NCBI GenBank assembly: GCA_007280125.1
Contig: QYPT01000081.1
Location: 1-44,079 of the forward strand
From: Streptomycetaceae bacterium
Lineage (GTDB): Bacteria; Actinomycetota; Actinomycetes; Nanopelagicales; Nanopelagicaceae
Direction: 5' to 3'
Length of the DNA: 44,079 bases
The position numbers and the translations under genes are program-made. Position 1 is the first letter of the stretch. Every line of letters starts with the position of its first letter. Below, in pieces: positions 1-10,095 of the stretch. The notes under the pieces were generated by a model, which was not told the DNA's origin, made no database searches, and saw only the letters and a program-made list of their open reading frames with translations.

Positions 1-79
1 GCTCGGTGCTCATCTGTCGAAGGGTACGCCTTGATGCCAAGAGGTGAAACTTTTCCCCATTTAATAGTAATGTGCGCCT

Positions 80-763
80 GTGACCCAAGATGACCAAGTA
101 GTACGCCGCGCCCCGCTTTTCACTTCGCTCGACGATGCGGCAGCCGCATCCCTTCGTTCGTCGATGACAGGCGTGAAGTTACATAAAGGCGCGGTCCTAT
201 TTTCTGAAGGCGATGAAGGCGATCACTTGTATGTGATTGTTGAAGGAAAGTTAAAGCTCGGAACATCCAGCGGAGATGGACGTGAGAATTTACTCTCCGT
301 TCTCGGGCCAGGCGAAATGTTTGGCGAACTTTCACTCTTTGATCCAGGGCCTCGTACATCTACTGCAACTGCAGTTACTGACGTGCGTTTGCTAAGCCTT
401 GGTCATAACCAAGTTATTCCTTGGATTACAAAGCACCCTGAAGTTGCACTTAATCTACTAGCGCGCCTTTCACAACGTTTGCGCCGCACTAATGAGGTCG
501 TCGGAGATTTGGTTTTCTCTGATGTTCCAGGTCGTGTTGCAAAAGCACTCATCGATCTTGGTGAGCGTTTTGGGCAAGAGACCGACGAAGGCTTATACGT
601 CAATCACGATCTCACTCAAGAAGAATTAGCTCAACTTGTTGGCGCATCGCGCGAGACAGTTAATAAAGCCCTTGCGGATTTCGCAGGGCGAAACTGGATT
701 CGTCTTGATGGGCGCGCTGTACTAATTCTTGACTTAGATCGTTTGAGTAAGCGCGGTCGCTAG
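80..763 (+). CDS. Crp/Fnr family transcriptional regulator
   Basis: GTG start; cNMP-binding fold (GDHLYVIVEGKLKL, GPGEMFGELSLFD) plus C-terminal HTH (LTQEELAQLVGASRETVNKAL). Confidence 0.95.
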   Translation: MTQDDQVVRRAPLFTSLDDAAAASLRSSMTGVKLHKGAVLFSEGDEGDHLYVIVEGKLKLGTSSGDGRENLLSVLGPGEMFGELSLFDPGPRTSTATAVTDVRLLSLGHNQVIPWITKHPEVALNLLARLSQRLRRTNEVVGDLVFSDVPGRVAKALIDLGERFGQETDEGLYVNHDLTQEELAQLVGASRETVNKALADFAGRNWIRLDGRAVLILDLDRLSKRGR

Positions 764-1221
764 TTCTTTAGTTCGACAGTAAGTTCAATTTCCACTGGTG
801 AATTCAACGGTAACTCCGCGACTCCGATTGCAGATCGGGCGTGCTTGCCTTCTTCGCCCCAAATACTCACAAAGAGTTCGCTAGCTCCATTTACAACTCC
901 TGGGTGATTTACATAACCCGCGACGCCGTTGACGTACCCAACAACTCGAACCACGCGAACGATGTCATCAATATTGGCTACTAATTCAATCGCGGCAAGC
1001 GCATTTAACGCACAAATTTGCGCCAATTCCTTGCCTTGTTCGACAGTTATTTCTCCGCCAAGTTTTCCTGTCATGGCAATCGCGCCATCAACCATTGGCA
1101 ACTGACCCGCAGTGAAAACTAAATTTCCAGTGCGAACCGCTGGCACGTAAGCAGCAATTGGCTTGGCAGCAACAGGGAGTGTTAAGCCGAGTTCAGCTAG
1201 TTTGGCGCGGACATCAGTCAT
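760..1221 (-). CDS. RidA family protein
   Basis: Motifs VRTGNLVFTAGQLP and ARSAIGVAELPLNSPVEIELTVEL are typical of RidA/YjgF. Confidence 0.93.
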   Translation of the reverse strand: MTDVRAKLAELGLTLPVAAKPIAAYVPAVRTGNLVFTAGQLPMVDGAIAMTGKLGGEITVEQGKELAQICALNALAAIELVANIDDIVRVVRVVGYVNGVAGYVNHPGVVNGASELFVSIWGEEGKHARSAIGVAELPLNSPVEIELTVELKN

Positions 1222-1373
1222 TTGATTTCTCTCTTCATATAGGCAACAAGGCTATCTCCGCCACCAGGAGCGGGAACTACTTGAACAAGTTCATATCCTT
1301 CTGATCCCCAGTTATCAAGAATCTGCTTTGTTGCATGAGTTAAAAGCGGCACAGTCACATATTCAAATTTCAT
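1218..1373 (-). CDS. Small DUF4177-like protein (51 aa), not in the supplied ORF track
   Basis: Reverse complement reads MKFEYVTVPLLTHATKQILDNWGSEGYELVQVVPAPGGGDSLVAYMKREIK*; its stop overlaps the RidA start (ATGA). Confidence 0.75.
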   Translation of the reverse strand: MKFEYVTVPLLTHATKQILDNWGSEGYELVQVVPAPGGGDSLVAYMKREIK

Positions 1374-1388
1374 TTTTCTCTCCCTTTA

Positions 1389-1841
1389 TTAATTTGCGAG
1401 CGCGGCTTTTACTGCTGCAGATACAACGCCACCATCGGCTTTGCCTGCAATCTTTGGTGATAGTACTTTCATAACAAGACCCATACCTGCAGGACCAGCG
1501 GCGCCAGTTTCTGCAATTGCGTCCGTAATCATTTGCTGAAGTTCGGCGTCGGAAAGTTGTGTTGGTAGGTATCGGGCAATTACTTCACCTTCAGAACGCT
1601 CGAGCGCGGCTCTATCTGGGCGCGCACCGGCGTCATAAGCATCAGCCGCTTCACGGCGCTTCTTAGATTCGCGCGAAAGGACGGTAATAATCTCCGCGTC
1701 AGTGAGCACGCGGGCCTCTTTGCCTGAAACTTCTTCCATGGTGATCGCGGTCAAAACCATGCGAATCGTGCCGGAGGTTAATTCATCGCGGCTACGGATT
1801 GCTTCGGTAAGGTCATCTCTGAGTCGTTCTTTAAGTGCCAT
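1389..1841 (-). CDS. GatB/YqeY domain-containing protein
   Basis: MALKERLRDDLTEAIRSRDELTSGTIRMVLTAI...; YLPTQLSDAEL; YqeY-like. Confidence 0.93.
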   Translation of the reverse strand: MALKERLRDDLTEAIRSRDELTSGTIRMVLTAITMEEVSGKEARVLTDAEIITVLSRESKKRREAADAYDAGARPDRAALERSEGEVIARYLPTQLSDAELQQMITDAIAETGAAGPAGMGLVMKVLSPKIAGKADGGVVSAAVKAALAN

Positions 1842-1878
1842 AGGGGTATCTTCTCACGACTAGGTAGGAGTCAGAGCA

Positions 1879-2688
1879 ATGGCATTCATCCTCAGACAAG
1901 CGCAGATACCGATTCTGCCTGCGGGTCATGCCCCAATTCGCATTCTTCATTTCTCTGACCTGCATCTAACACCTACGCGAAATCGAGAAATCTCCGATAT
2001 TAAGAGCTTCATCGATCTCAAGCCTGACCTAGTTATTAGCACCGGTGATTTTCTCGGACACATAAATGCAGTGCCTGTTACGTTGGATGCCCTCGATGAA
2101 TTACTCGATCTTCCTGGGCTATTTGTTTTTGGTTCCAATGATTACTTTGCCCCGCGGGTAAAGAATCCTTTTTCCTACTTAACCCCTGATGATGGAAGTC
2201 GAAAACATGGCCAACCGTTGCCCTGGCACGAATTAGCGGCCGGACTTTCAGGACGTGGTTGGAAGAACCTCAACTATTCTCGCGCCGTGTTAAAGATCAA
2301 TGACACAACAATTGAATCTCGCGGAACCGATGATGCTCACTTAAATAAAGATGATTACTCACTGGTTGCCGGATTACCAACTAATGAAGCCGACATTGCA
2401 ATCGGAGTTACTCACGCGCCGTATTTGCGTTTGCTTGAGGCGATGCATGCAGATGGGTTGGACGCGATATTTGCTGGGCATACTCATGGTGGGCAGGTGC
2501 GACTACCGTGGATCGGCGGAAGTAAAGCGTTGACAACTAATTGCGATTTACCAAATTGGCGTGCGCGTGGCCTTACACGTTTTGGTCATGAACCATGGCT
2601 GCATGTTTCTGCAGGAATGGGAACAAGCCCTTTTGCGCGAATCCGTGTTGCTAGTCCGCCAGAGGCATCTCTGGTGACACTTACTTAG
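1879..2688 (+). CDS. Metallophosphoesterase
   Basis: Calcineurin-like motifs [34 protein letters not shown]. Confidence 0.95.
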   Translation: MAFILRQAQIPILPAGHAPIRILHFSDLHLTPTRNREISDIKSFIDLKPDLVISTGDFLGHINAVPVTLDALDELLDLPGLFVFGSNDYFAPRVKNPFSYLTPDDGSRKHGQPLPWHELAAGLSGRGWKNLNYSRAVLKINDTTIESRGTDDAHLNKDDYSLVAGLPTNEADIAIGVTHAPYLRLLEAMHADGLDAIFAGHTHGGQVRLPWIGGSKALTTNCDLPNWRARGLTRFGHEPWLHVSAGMGTSPFARIRVASPPEASLVTLT

Positions 2689-3733
2689 TGAATTCAACCG
2701 CCAAGAGTTCGGCAATTTGAGCAGTGTTGAGCGCTGCACCTTTGCGCAAGTTATCGCCGCAGACAAATAGGTCTAAAGCCATCGGATCATCGATGCTTTT
2801 ACGCACTCGTCCAACCCATGTTGGGTCGGTGCCGACAACATCAGCAGGTGTTGGGAACTTATGGTTTTCTGGATCGTCAACCAACTTCACGCCAGCTGCG
2901 TTCTGCAAAATATCCTGTGCTGCTTTACGTGACGGCTCCTTCGCGAAAACTGCATGCACCGTCAGTGAGTGAGTTGTAATCACGGGAACGCGAACGCACG
3001 TCGCTGAAACTTTGAGATTTGGTAGACCGAGAATTTTGCGAGACTCGTTGCGGACTTTCAATTCCTCTGATGAATATCCATCTTTTTTCAAAGAACCAGC
3101 CCAAGGAATGACGTTGAGTGCAAGTGGTGCCGGGAAAGGTCCGAAGTCCGAAATCTTTGATCGAACATCGCCGCCTTCAGTACCAGCATCTGTTCCTGCC
3201 ACTGCGGCGATTTGTGCACGCAAGGAATCAATTCCTGCTTGACCAGCACCGGATGCTGCCTGGTAGGAAGAAACAACTAGTTCTTCCAAAATATATTCTT
3301 TGTGGAGTGCGCCCATCGCAACGATCATCGATAACGTGGTGCAGTTTGGGTTGGAGATAATTCCACGCGGGCGATTCTTTGTCTCCTGCGGATTAACCTC
3401 AGGCACTACAAGCGGTACATCTACATCCATTCGAAATGCACCAGAGTTATCTACAACTACAGCCCCACGTGCAGCAGCAATCGGAGCCCATTCGGCGGAA
3501 ATTTCATCTGGAACATCGAACATTGCAACATCAATTCCATCAAAAGCCTCGGGTGAAAGAGCTACAACAGTGAGCTCTTCGCCACGGCACATCAATTTCT
3601 TACCAGCACTACGTGCCGTTGCAATCAGACGAATTTCGCCCCATACATCGGTGCGTTTAGAAAGAATATCGAGCATGACGGTGCCGACAGCGCCTGTTGC
3701 GCCCACTACCGCGAGGGATGGTTTTTGTGTCAT
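2681..3733 (-). CDS. asd: Aspartate-semialdehyde dehydrogenase
   Basis: [36 protein letters not shown]; overlaps the lysC stop. Confidence 0.96.
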   Translation of the reverse strand: MTQKPSLAVVGATGAVGTVMLDILSKRTDVWGEIRLIATARSAGKKLMCRGEELTVVALSPEAFDGIDVAMFDVPDEISAEWAPIAAARGAVVVDNSGAFRMDVDVPLVVPEVNPQETKNRPRGIISNPNCTTLSMIVAMGALHKEYILEELVVSSYQAASGAGQAGIDSLRAQIAAVAGTDAGTEGGDVRSKISDFGPFPAPLALNVIPWAGSLKKDGYSSEELKVRNESRKILGLPNLKVSATCVRVPVITTHSLTVHAVFAKEPSRKAAQDILQNAAGVKLVDDPENHKFPTPADVVGTDPTWVGRVRKSIDDPMALDLFVCGDNLRKGAALNTAQIAELLAVEFTK

Positions 3734-4251
3734 CGGCCAGATCCGCCGTAAACAACTGCTTCTACTTGGTCTGCATCGAGGTTGAAGGCTGTATGTGCTG
3801 CTTTTACGCCACGTTCTAGGTCAGCTGCGCGACACACAATAGAGATACGAATTTCTGACGTTGCAATCATTTCAATATTGACGCCTGCCTCTGACATCGC
3901 CGCAAAGAACATTGCAGTCACACCAGGGTGTGATCGCATTCCAGCGCCGACGAGTGAAAGTTTTCCGATTTGATCATCGTATTGAATAGAGGCAAATCCA
4001 ACTTCACCTTGTATACGTTGCAAGATTGCTGTGGCGTTTGGACCTTCGCTCTTTGGAAGAGTGAAAGAGATGTCAGTTAAGCCAGTAGCAGCCGCAGAAA
4101 CGTTCTGCACAATCATGTCGATATTGATGTCAGCATCGGCAATGGATTGGAAGATACGAGCAGCAACACCAGTGCGGTCAGGTACGCCGACGATAGTGAT
4201 TTTTGCTTCGCTCTTATCGTGTGCGATGCCTGCGATGATTGCTTGCTCCAT
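3730..4251 (-). CDS. Putative internally initiated aspartate kinase beta subunit (173 aa)
   Basis: In-frame ATG at 4251 preceded on the minus strand by AAGGAGGAAACATG; product [22 protein letters not shown]..., positioned like the corynebacterial Ask beta start. Confidence 0.65.
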   Translation of the reverse strand: MEQAIIAGIAHDKSEAKITIVGVPDRTGVAARIFQSIADADINIDMIVQNVSAAATGLTDISFTLPKSEGPNATAILQRIQGEVGFASIQYDDQIGKLSLVGAGMRSHPGVTAMFFAAMSEAGVNIEMIATSEIRISIVCRAADLERGVKAAHTAFNLDADQVEAVVYGGSGR

Positions 4252-5001
4252 GTTTCCTCCTTCAGGATGGTTCTTAACCACCCAGGTTCCTTCGTTAGTA
4301 GAAAAAGATGATCGAACGTGAATTGGCATTTCATAACGACGTGCATACTCAACGCAACGCAAATGTAAAACTTTTGCGCCACTTGCAGCGAGTTCCAACA
4401 TTTCATCGTATGTAACTGATTTCAATTTCTTCGCAGTAGGAACAACTCGTGGGTCCGCGCTAAAGACTCCGTCAACATCTGTATAGATTTCGCAGACATC
4501 CGCATCCAATGCAGCAGCGAGGGCAACTGCAGTTGTGTCAGATCCACCGCGTCCGAGTGTGGTGACATCTTTAGTGTCCTGACTAATTCCTTGGAAGCCC
4601 GCAACAATTGCGATTGCTCCCTCTTTCAATGCATCTTGAATACGACCAGGTGTCACATCGATAATGCGAGCGCGACCATGTGCCGAGTCAGTAATGACAC
4701 CGGCCTGACTGCCGGTGAAAGAACGGGCCTCGTGGCCCAAATTTGAAATTGCCATTGCAAGTAGCGCCATAGAAATGCGCTCTCCCGCGGTGAGGAGCAT
4801 GTCGAGCTCGCGCCCCTTGGGCATTGGAGTGATCTGATTGGCCAGGTCGATGAGCTCATCAGTCGTATCGCCCATGGCGCTTACGACCACGACAACCTGA
4901 TTTCCGTCGCGCTTGGTGGCCACAATGCGTGCCGCAACCCGCTTCATGCCCTCGGCATCGGCAACGGATGAGCCACCGAATTTCTGAACTATTAATCCCA
5001 T
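3730..5001 (-). CDS. lysC: Aspartate kinase, alpha (full-length) form
   Basis: [42 protein letters not shown]-terminal tandem ACT domains. Confidence 0.96.
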   Translation of the reverse strand: MGLIVQKFGGSSVADAEGMKRVAARIVATKRDGNQVVVVVSAMGDTTDELIDLANQITPMPKGRELDMLLTAGERISMALLAMAISNLGHEARSFTGSQAGVITDSAHGRARIIDVTPGRIQDALKEGAIAIVAGFQGISQDTKDVTTLGRGGSDTTAVALAAALDADVCEIYTDVDGVFSADPRVVPTAKKLKSVTYDEMLELAASGAKVLHLRCVEYARRYEMPIHVRSSFSTNEGTWVVKNHPEGGNMEQAIIAGIAHDKSEAKITIVGVPDRTGVAARIFQSIADADINIDMIVQNVSAAATGLTDISFTLPKSEGPNATAILQRIQGEVGFASIQYDDQIGKLSLVGAGMRSHPGVTAMFFAAMSEAGVNIEMIATSEIRISIVCRAADLERGVKAAHTAFNLDADQVEAVVYGGSGR

Positions 5002-5086
5002 GGCGCTAGTTTGAATGAGATTTCGGAAAAATGGTAATTAATCTCAAAATACGAGACAGGGTTACATCCACATACTGAGATACTTA

Positions 5087-5692
5087 TTACTCTACAGTGC
5101 GGCGCCCTTCAAATGCGCGACCCAAGGTCACTTCATCGGCATATTCGAGGTCTCCACCGACCGGTAGACCACTGGCAAGGCGTGAAACTTTGAGCCCAAG
5201 AGGCTTGAGCATTCGAGCCAAATAGGTAGCGGTTGCCTCACCTTCGAGGTTGGGGTCGGTCGCCAAAATGATTTCGGTGACTTGGCTATCGGCAAGGCGC
5301 ACCATGAGTTCGCGAATACGCAGTTGGTCTGGACCGATGCCATCGATCGGGCTAATTGCTCCACCGAGGACGTGATACTTGCCGCGGAATTCGCGAGTGC
5401 GCTCGATAGCTATTACATCTTTACTCTCTTCAACAACACAGATTGCGGTGTTATCGCGACGAGGGTCGCGGCAGATGCGACATTCGGTCTCCTCGGAAAC
5501 GTTGCCGCATTGAGTACAAAACTTCACGCGCTCTTTCACGGTGCGAATCGCATCTACGAGCGCCGCTGCGGTTTCACTCTCTGACTGCAGAATATGAAAG
5601 GCAATGCGCTGTGCACTCTTTGGGCCTATACCTGGTAATCGACCTAGCGCATCGATGAGATCTTGAATTGCGCCTTCATACATACCACTCAT
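5087..5692 (-). CDS. recR: Recombination mediator RecR
   Basis: [39 protein letters not shown] zinc finger, TOPRIM region. Confidence 0.97.
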   Translation of the reverse strand: MSGMYEGAIQDLIDALGRLPGIGPKSAQRIAFHILQSESETAAALVDAIRTVKERVKFCTQCGNVSEETECRICRDPRRDNTAICVVEESKDVIAIERTREFRGKYHVLGGAISPIDGIGPDQLRIRELMVRLADSQVTEIILATDPNLEGEATATYLARMLKPLGLKVSRLASGLPVGGDLEYADEVTLGRAFEGRRTVE

Positions 5693-7485
5693 GAATGTGG
5701 AGTCTCGCTAATAAATTCTGCGCCAAGTTCTTTTGCAAGTAAGGTTTGACCTGAGAGCAAATCAGCATCAGTTGGTGCTTCATCTACTCGGACCGCACGC
5801 GCTTGAGGCGTGTTGGGATTTATCGATGGATCAACAACTACTTCGATCTTTCTATCTAGGCCGACAATATCCACGAAAGATTGACGCAGGATTTCATCAC
5901 TGCCCGAACGAATAAATGAATCGCGCGCGCCTGCGTTCACGATTGCAATCGTGATCGCTGTGTCATCAAATCCAAGAACCTGTGCACTTGTACTAAGTAG
6001 TGACCATGTAAGGCGGCGGCGTTTCTTCACATCTTCAATAACATCTGGCCACAATCTGCGAAGCCCAGCAATATCTGTTGCACCAGTTGGCTTTACAGAT
6101 TGCATAACTGCTGGCTCATCAACGCGATTCGTCGACTCGGGAAGAACTTTTTTAGAGTCGACTCCATCGCTTGATTTCGCGGCTTCAGTTGGCTTTGAAA
6201 CTGCTGCGGCCTCGTCAACTCGATTCGTCGACTCGGTAAGAACTTTTTTAGAGTCGACTCCATCGTTTGATTTCGCCGCTACTGGTGCAGTAGCACGAGG
6301 TTGGGCAGATGACATCGGTGCCAAGCTTTCGGCGCGCTCTAAACGTTCTACGCGAACTAATAATCCACGCTCGGATGTATCCCCCAGTGGCAAAAGCATC
6401 CGTCCGCAAATGAGTTCAAGCATTAAACGCGGCGCTGTTGCTCCACGCATTTGTGTTAAACCTTCGGCCGCAATGTCTGCAGCACGGGAGAGACCAGCTG
6501 AGCCAATGTTCTGTGATTGATTGCGCATACGTTGGAGTTGATCATCGGAAACCTCACGCAGGATTGCACTTGAGCCTCCATCGGGCAGGGCATCCACAAT
6601 CATGAGATCGCGCAATCGCTCAAGGAAATCACCTGCAAAGCGTCGTGGGTCATGACCGGATTCGATAACGCGATCAACTGTTTTGAAGAGCGTCGCTCCA
6701 TCTCGTGCAGCGAGTGCGTCAACTGCGTCATCAAGTAGCGCGCTATCGGTAAAACCAAGAAGTTGAATGGCGATGTCATAGCTAACACCTTGATCACCTG
6801 CACCTGCTAAGAGTTGACCTAAGACTGAAAGGGCATCGCGCACTGATCCACCACTTGCGCGCACAACTAATGGAATAACTCCCTTAGCAACTTTCACTCC
6901 TTCAGAGTTACACACCTTCTCTAAGTGTGCGGCCAAAATTCCTGGTGGGACTAAACGGAATGGGTAATGGTGTGTGCGAGAGCGAATAGTTGAAATCAAC
7001 TTATCTGGTTCTGTTGTTGCAAAGATAAAAATTACGTGGGGTGGTGGTTCTTCAACGACTTTCAATAACGCGTTTGCTGCACCCGGCCCAAGTTGATGTG
7101 CTTCATCAATAATATAAATCTTGTAGCGACTATTTACTGGCGCAAAGAATGCTTTATCGCGAAGATCGCGCGCATCATCTACTAAGCCGTGCGTTGCTGC
7201 ATCTAATTCAATAACATCTAAAGACCCCGGACCGTTCGCTACAAGATCGGTACACGATTGGCATATGCCACATGGATCAGGTGTTGGTCCTTTTTCGCAG
7301 TTAAGGCTGCGCGCCATAATGCGAGCGCTCGATGTTTTTCCGCATCCACGTGGACCAGAAAATAAATACGCGTGATGAATGCGTCCAGATGACAACGCAT
7401 TGGAAAGTGGAACCGTTACATGTTCTTGCCCAATAACGTCAGCGAATAGAGATGGACGATATTTGCGATACAACGCCAAACTCAT
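5689..7485 (-). CDS. dnaX: DNA polymerase III subunit gamma/tau
   Basis: [58 protein letters not shown]. Start placed at the ATG ending at 7485 rather than the ORF-track start at 7533. Confidence 0.96.
   Translation of the reverse strand: MSLALYRKYRPSLFADVIGQEHVTVPLSNALSSGRIHHAYLFSGPRGCGKTSSARIMARSLNCEKGPTPDPCGICQSCTDLVANGPGSLDVIELDAATHGLVDDARDLRDKAFFAPVNSRYKIYIIDEAHQLGPGAANALLKVVEEPPPHVIFIFATTEPDKLISTIRSRTHHYPFRLVPPGILAAHLEKVCNSEGVKVAKGVIPLVVRASGGSVRDALSVLGQLLAGAGDQGVSYDIAIQLLGFTDSALLDDAVDALAARDGATLFKTVDRVIESGHDPRRFAGDFLERLRDLMIVDALPDGGSSAILREVSDDQLQRMRNQSQNIGSAGLSRAADIAAEGLTQMRGATAPRLMLELICGRMLLPLGDTSERGLLVRVERLERAESLAPMSSAQPRATAPVAAKSNDGVDSKKVLTESTNRVDEAAAVSKPTEAAKSSDGVDSKKVLPESTNRVDEPAVMQSVKPTGATDIAGLRRLWPDVIEDVKKRRRLTWSLLSTSAQVLGFDDTAITIAIVNAGARDSFIRSGSDEILRQSFVDIVGLDRKIEVVVDPSINPNTPQARAVRVDEAPTDADLLSGQTLLAKELGAEFISETPHS
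6131..6258 (-). repeat. Part of a 96-bp (32-aa) tandem duplication in the dnaX linker, with inverted-repeat elements
   Basis: GTCGACTC-N16-GAGTCGAC occurs at 6131-6162 and 6227-6258, period 96 bp; protein repeat AAKS(N/S)DGVDSKKVL(T/P)ESTNRVDE. Confidence 0.93.
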
Positions 7486-7515
7486 CAGCTCTCCCTTCCT
7501 TCCGTTATGGCCATA

Positions 7516-7612
7516 AAAGGACCCCTCGCGCACCCACTAGAGCGTGCCTACCCTTGCTGCCTTCCAGCCCTGGGGGAGTTTGGCACGGTAATGCCGCGCG
7601 AGGGATCTGGTC
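7516..7612 (-). ncRNA. ffs: Bacterial small signal recognition particle RNA (4.5S-like)
   Basis: Minus strand contains CCCAGGGCTGGAAGGCAGCAAGGGTA with complementary ends CCTCGCGCGG...GTGCGCGAGGGG; adjacent to dnaX. Ends approximate. Confidence 0.9.
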
Positions 7613-7649
7613 TAAGCATAGTTAAGAGCACCGATAGAGTTCTCCCCTC

Positions 7650-7737
7650 GGAGGATTCGCATAGCGGCCGAGTGCGCACGCTTGGAAAGCGTGTAAAGGG
7701 CAACCTTTCAGGGGTTCAAATCCCCTATCCTCCGCCA
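7650..7737 (+). tRNA. tRNA-Ser (anticodon GGA), CCA encoded
   Basis: GGAGGAT...ATCCTCC acceptor, CTTGGAAAG anticodon loop, long variable arm, GGTTCAAAT T-loop. Confidence 0.95.
7718..7737 (+). repeat. Putative att site copy 1 (tRNA-Ser 3' end)
   Basis: AAATCCCCTATCCTCCGCCA, identical to 9129-9148. Confidence 0.8.
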
Positions 7738-7765
7738 TTCGCTGTCAGGCCAACTCGATATGTAA

Positions 7766-8890
7766 CTACTTTTTCTGCCAAGAACTTTTCCCATCACTGC
7801 CTACCTTGCAGGCAAGTTGAGTTCCATCAGCGGCCTTACCGCTTGTTCCCTTTGTGGGATCACAGGACTCTCCAACTTGTTGAAAGACTGGACCACCGGA
7901 ATTGTTAGGAGCCTCTGGTTTTTGCGTCTCGCCTGGCTTAGCTCCGCTATCGGAGTTGCCTGAATTACTCTGTGAGGAAGGAACGCCGGCGGCAATTGTT
8001 TCCCCTTTGAGCGCTACCCAATCTGCGGTTGTGCGTCCTGTTCCAACACTAAAGTCACAGGGATGAGATTGACGTTCGGCCAATGAAATCTTCATATTTG
8101 ATGGAGTGATCCCGTGTTCGGCGAACGTAACCAAAACTTCTTTGGTCATGTGATCAAAGATGCTTCCTAATATTTCAGAATTATTTGCAGCGCGAGATTT
8201 TCCTACTAGATCAATATCAAAATCAAAGCCTGGGTCAGACATTGAGGCAAACCCTAATAGGTCACCAGCTTTTACGTTGTCCCCCAATTTGTATTGTTTC
8301 GTGAAGTAAATGTGCCCGAATGAGAAAACTACATTCTTGTCAATTGAAGTAGATAAGCCAAGGCCGTTACCGTTCTGGGGGCGGCCCAGTCCACCCTTAT
8401 CTGCTTCAAGCTGGATAACTGAAACCGTTCCATCAAAGGGTGCAAAAACTTTAACCTTGTCCGTAGTCCCCTGAAGTGAAGCGATGGGGTACCAGTAATG
8501 CTTAAGAGAAAGATTGCTCACGAGAGTTTTGTCGAAGGTGTAGCCATCTCGATTGTGGCCAGAACAGCTCGCATACTTTGAAATACTATTTGTCTGATTT
8601 AGATCAACCGGCACCGCTGTGATGTATTTTGCATCGGGATTTGGCCAACTTGAACTAGATGCAACAATTTCATCTTTCTTTTGAGGGGTCGGATCGGCAG
8701 TCGGCAAACCCTTGCTCCACAATAGTTTTTTCCCAGATTTAACACACTGATACTTTTTTCCAGATTCAACAACCGTTTGGCCCACCTCTTTACAGGCCGC
8801 GCCAGATTTAACGGCGGCATGTGCACTCGGGGATGAGAAAACTAAGGACAGTGAAGCAAGAACGATAAAGGCGACATTGCTCCGTTTCAT
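7766..8890 (-). CDS. Secreted protein with M23 peptidase-like central region flanked by Cys-pair motifs
   Basis: Signal peptide MKRSNVAFIVLASLSLVFSSPSAHA; APFDGTVSVIQ...FSFGHIYFTKQYKLGDNVKAGDLLGFAS resembles M23 folds; ACKEVGQTVVESGKKYQCVKSGKKLLW at the N-terminus and GESCDPTKGTSGKAADGTQLACKVGSDGKSSW at the C-terminus. Confidence 0.7.
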   Translation of the reverse strand: MKRSNVAFIVLASLSLVFSSPSAHAAVKSGAACKEVGQTVVESGKKYQCVKSGKKLLWSKGLPTADPTPQKKDEIVASSSSWPNPDAKYITAVPVDLNQTNSISKYASCSGHNRDGYTFDKTLVSNLSLKHYWYPIASLQGTTDKVKVFAPFDGTVSVIQLEADKGGLGRPQNGNGLGLSTSIDKNVVFSFGHIYFTKQYKLGDNVKAGDLLGFASMSDPGFDFDIDLVGKSRAANNSEILGSIFDHMTKEVLVTFAEHGITPSNMKISLAERQSHPCDFSVGTGRTTADWVALKGETIAAGVPSSQSNSGNSDSGAKPGETQKPEAPNNSGGPVFQQVGESCDPTKGTSGKAADGTQLACKVGSDGKSSWQKK

Positions 8891-9128
8891 AATGGAACTT
8901 TACGCATAGGGCTCAATTAATGATAGGTCTACCGCCCACTCTGTCTAACCTTCACCATGCTTTGAGTCTAAGTCAGCCATAAGACAAATAAAATGGGCTG
9001 GGTGGCCAATGAATCCTTAATGCCGAACTAATTCCAAAAAAGAGGCTGCCTTTTTAGACTAGAAATGCTAGGTTGCCTTTTATGACCCGTTTACCTAAAA
9101 ACGGGGAATTACCCAGGATGGAGAGGAT

Positions 9129-9148
9129 AAATCCCCTATCCTCCGCCA
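9129..9148 (+). repeat. Putative att site copy 2 (displaced tRNA-Ser 3' fragment)
   Basis: AAATCCCCTATCCTCCGCCA, exact 20-bp copy of the tRNA-Ser 3' end; followed by CCTTTTTCTT. Confidence 0.8.
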
Positions 9149-9272
9149 CCTTTTTCTTAACACGGAACCCCTGCCACATTGATGCACCTCTTTGGTTGGG
9201 ACACCTCCGCCATGGTGAATGCTCTAGTCTCCATTTATTAATCTTTCATCACACGGAAAGGTGCAACTCCAG

Positions 9273-9548
9273 ATGGCTGAGGTGGATCCAAAAGATACAA
9301 CCATTAAGAGTTACACGGTCAGGCATCACCGTTTTGACCAAGAAACAAATCACTTTCGATGGTTTGATATAAAGTCCTTTGACAATGAGAAAGAAATGCT
9401 CCAGCTCATCAATCTCATCGAGCTTGAGATTGAGCGCCGTAATTCGGCCGGTGAAGGCCACCATAAAGAACAAGTTGCGGGATCAATTTATGATCCTGAA
9501 TGGGCTAAAGAAAACAAAGGGTGGACGGCCTACGAAGAAATGAAATGA
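9273..9548 (+). CDS. Hypothetical small charged protein
   Basis: ORF MAEVDPKDTTIKSYTVRHHRFDQETNHFRWFDIKSFDNEKEMLQLINLIELEIERR...; plausible soluble composition, no recognised family. Confidence 0.55.
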   Translation: MAEVDPKDTTIKSYTVRHHRFDQETNHFRWFDIKSFDNEKEMLQLINLIELEIERRNSAGEGHHKEQVAGSIYDPEWAKENKGWTAYEEMK

Positions 9549-9600
9549 TGAGCTGTGGATAACTCAATTCATGTAATTTGCATTTCGATCATTATGAAGG

Positions 9601-10095
9601 ATGAAAAATTCTCCTAACTCCCAACACCGAAATACTATTTTCCCAACAATTCTCTTCTTGCTCTCTTTATCGGTAGCGACCAATCAATCGACAGCAGCAG
9701 CTGCAAAGCCAGGTATTTCTAAACCTAGTTGCCGAATTGAAGTCGATGATGCGCATATCTCCTCTTCAATTCGAAAGCACTTAAAAATCAGTGTGCTAAA
9801 AGTCAACGCAAGATCTATTTGTAATGTTAGACAGGATCACGTGACCTTAACGCTTATAATCTATAAAATTGGATATCTTTCCAATCATCTTATGCACCGT
9901 GTCGAAACGAATCCGTTAATTCCAAGCTCTTCAGGTTTAATTGTTAAGGTCCAAGATGCAAAAGTAGCTTGCAAGAACGGTCAACTGAGTTCCTACTATG
10001 GGATGGCTTATGCGAAGGCCTTTATTCAAGGTAAATGGCAATACGCTGGAAAGACTCGGAGTGCAAATATTCGGAGTTTAAGATGTGGCACTTGA
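9601..10095 (+). CDS. Hypothetical secreted protein
   Basis: N-terminal hydrophobic segment TIFPTILFLLSLSVATNQSTAAAA then a Cys-containing domain; no family recognised. Confidence 0.6.
   Translation: MKNSPNSQHRNTIFPTILFLLSLSVATNQSTAAAAKPGISKPSCRIEVDDAHISSSIRKHLKISVLKVNARSICNVRQDHVTLTLIIYKIGYLSNHLMHRVETNPLIPSSSGLIVKVQDAKVACKNGQLSSYYGMAYAKAFIQGKWQYAGKTRSANIRSLRCGT

Noticed and set aside
3300-3785. 161-aa plus-strand ORF opposite asd
   Set aside because: Antisense shadow ORF, no recognisable domain.
5951-6520. 189-aa plus-strand ORF opposite dnaX
   Set aside because: Antisense to dnaX; its repeats simply mirror the dnaX linker duplication.
7486-7533. N-terminal extension of DnaX (MREGSFYGHNGRKGEL)
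   Set aside because: Extends into the SRP RNA region; the conserved DnaX start is [12 protein letters not shown] at 7485.
9073-9372. 99-aa plus-strand ORF over the second att-like repeat
   Set aside because: Reads through the tRNA fragment and overlaps the better 9273-9548 ORF; implausible composition.
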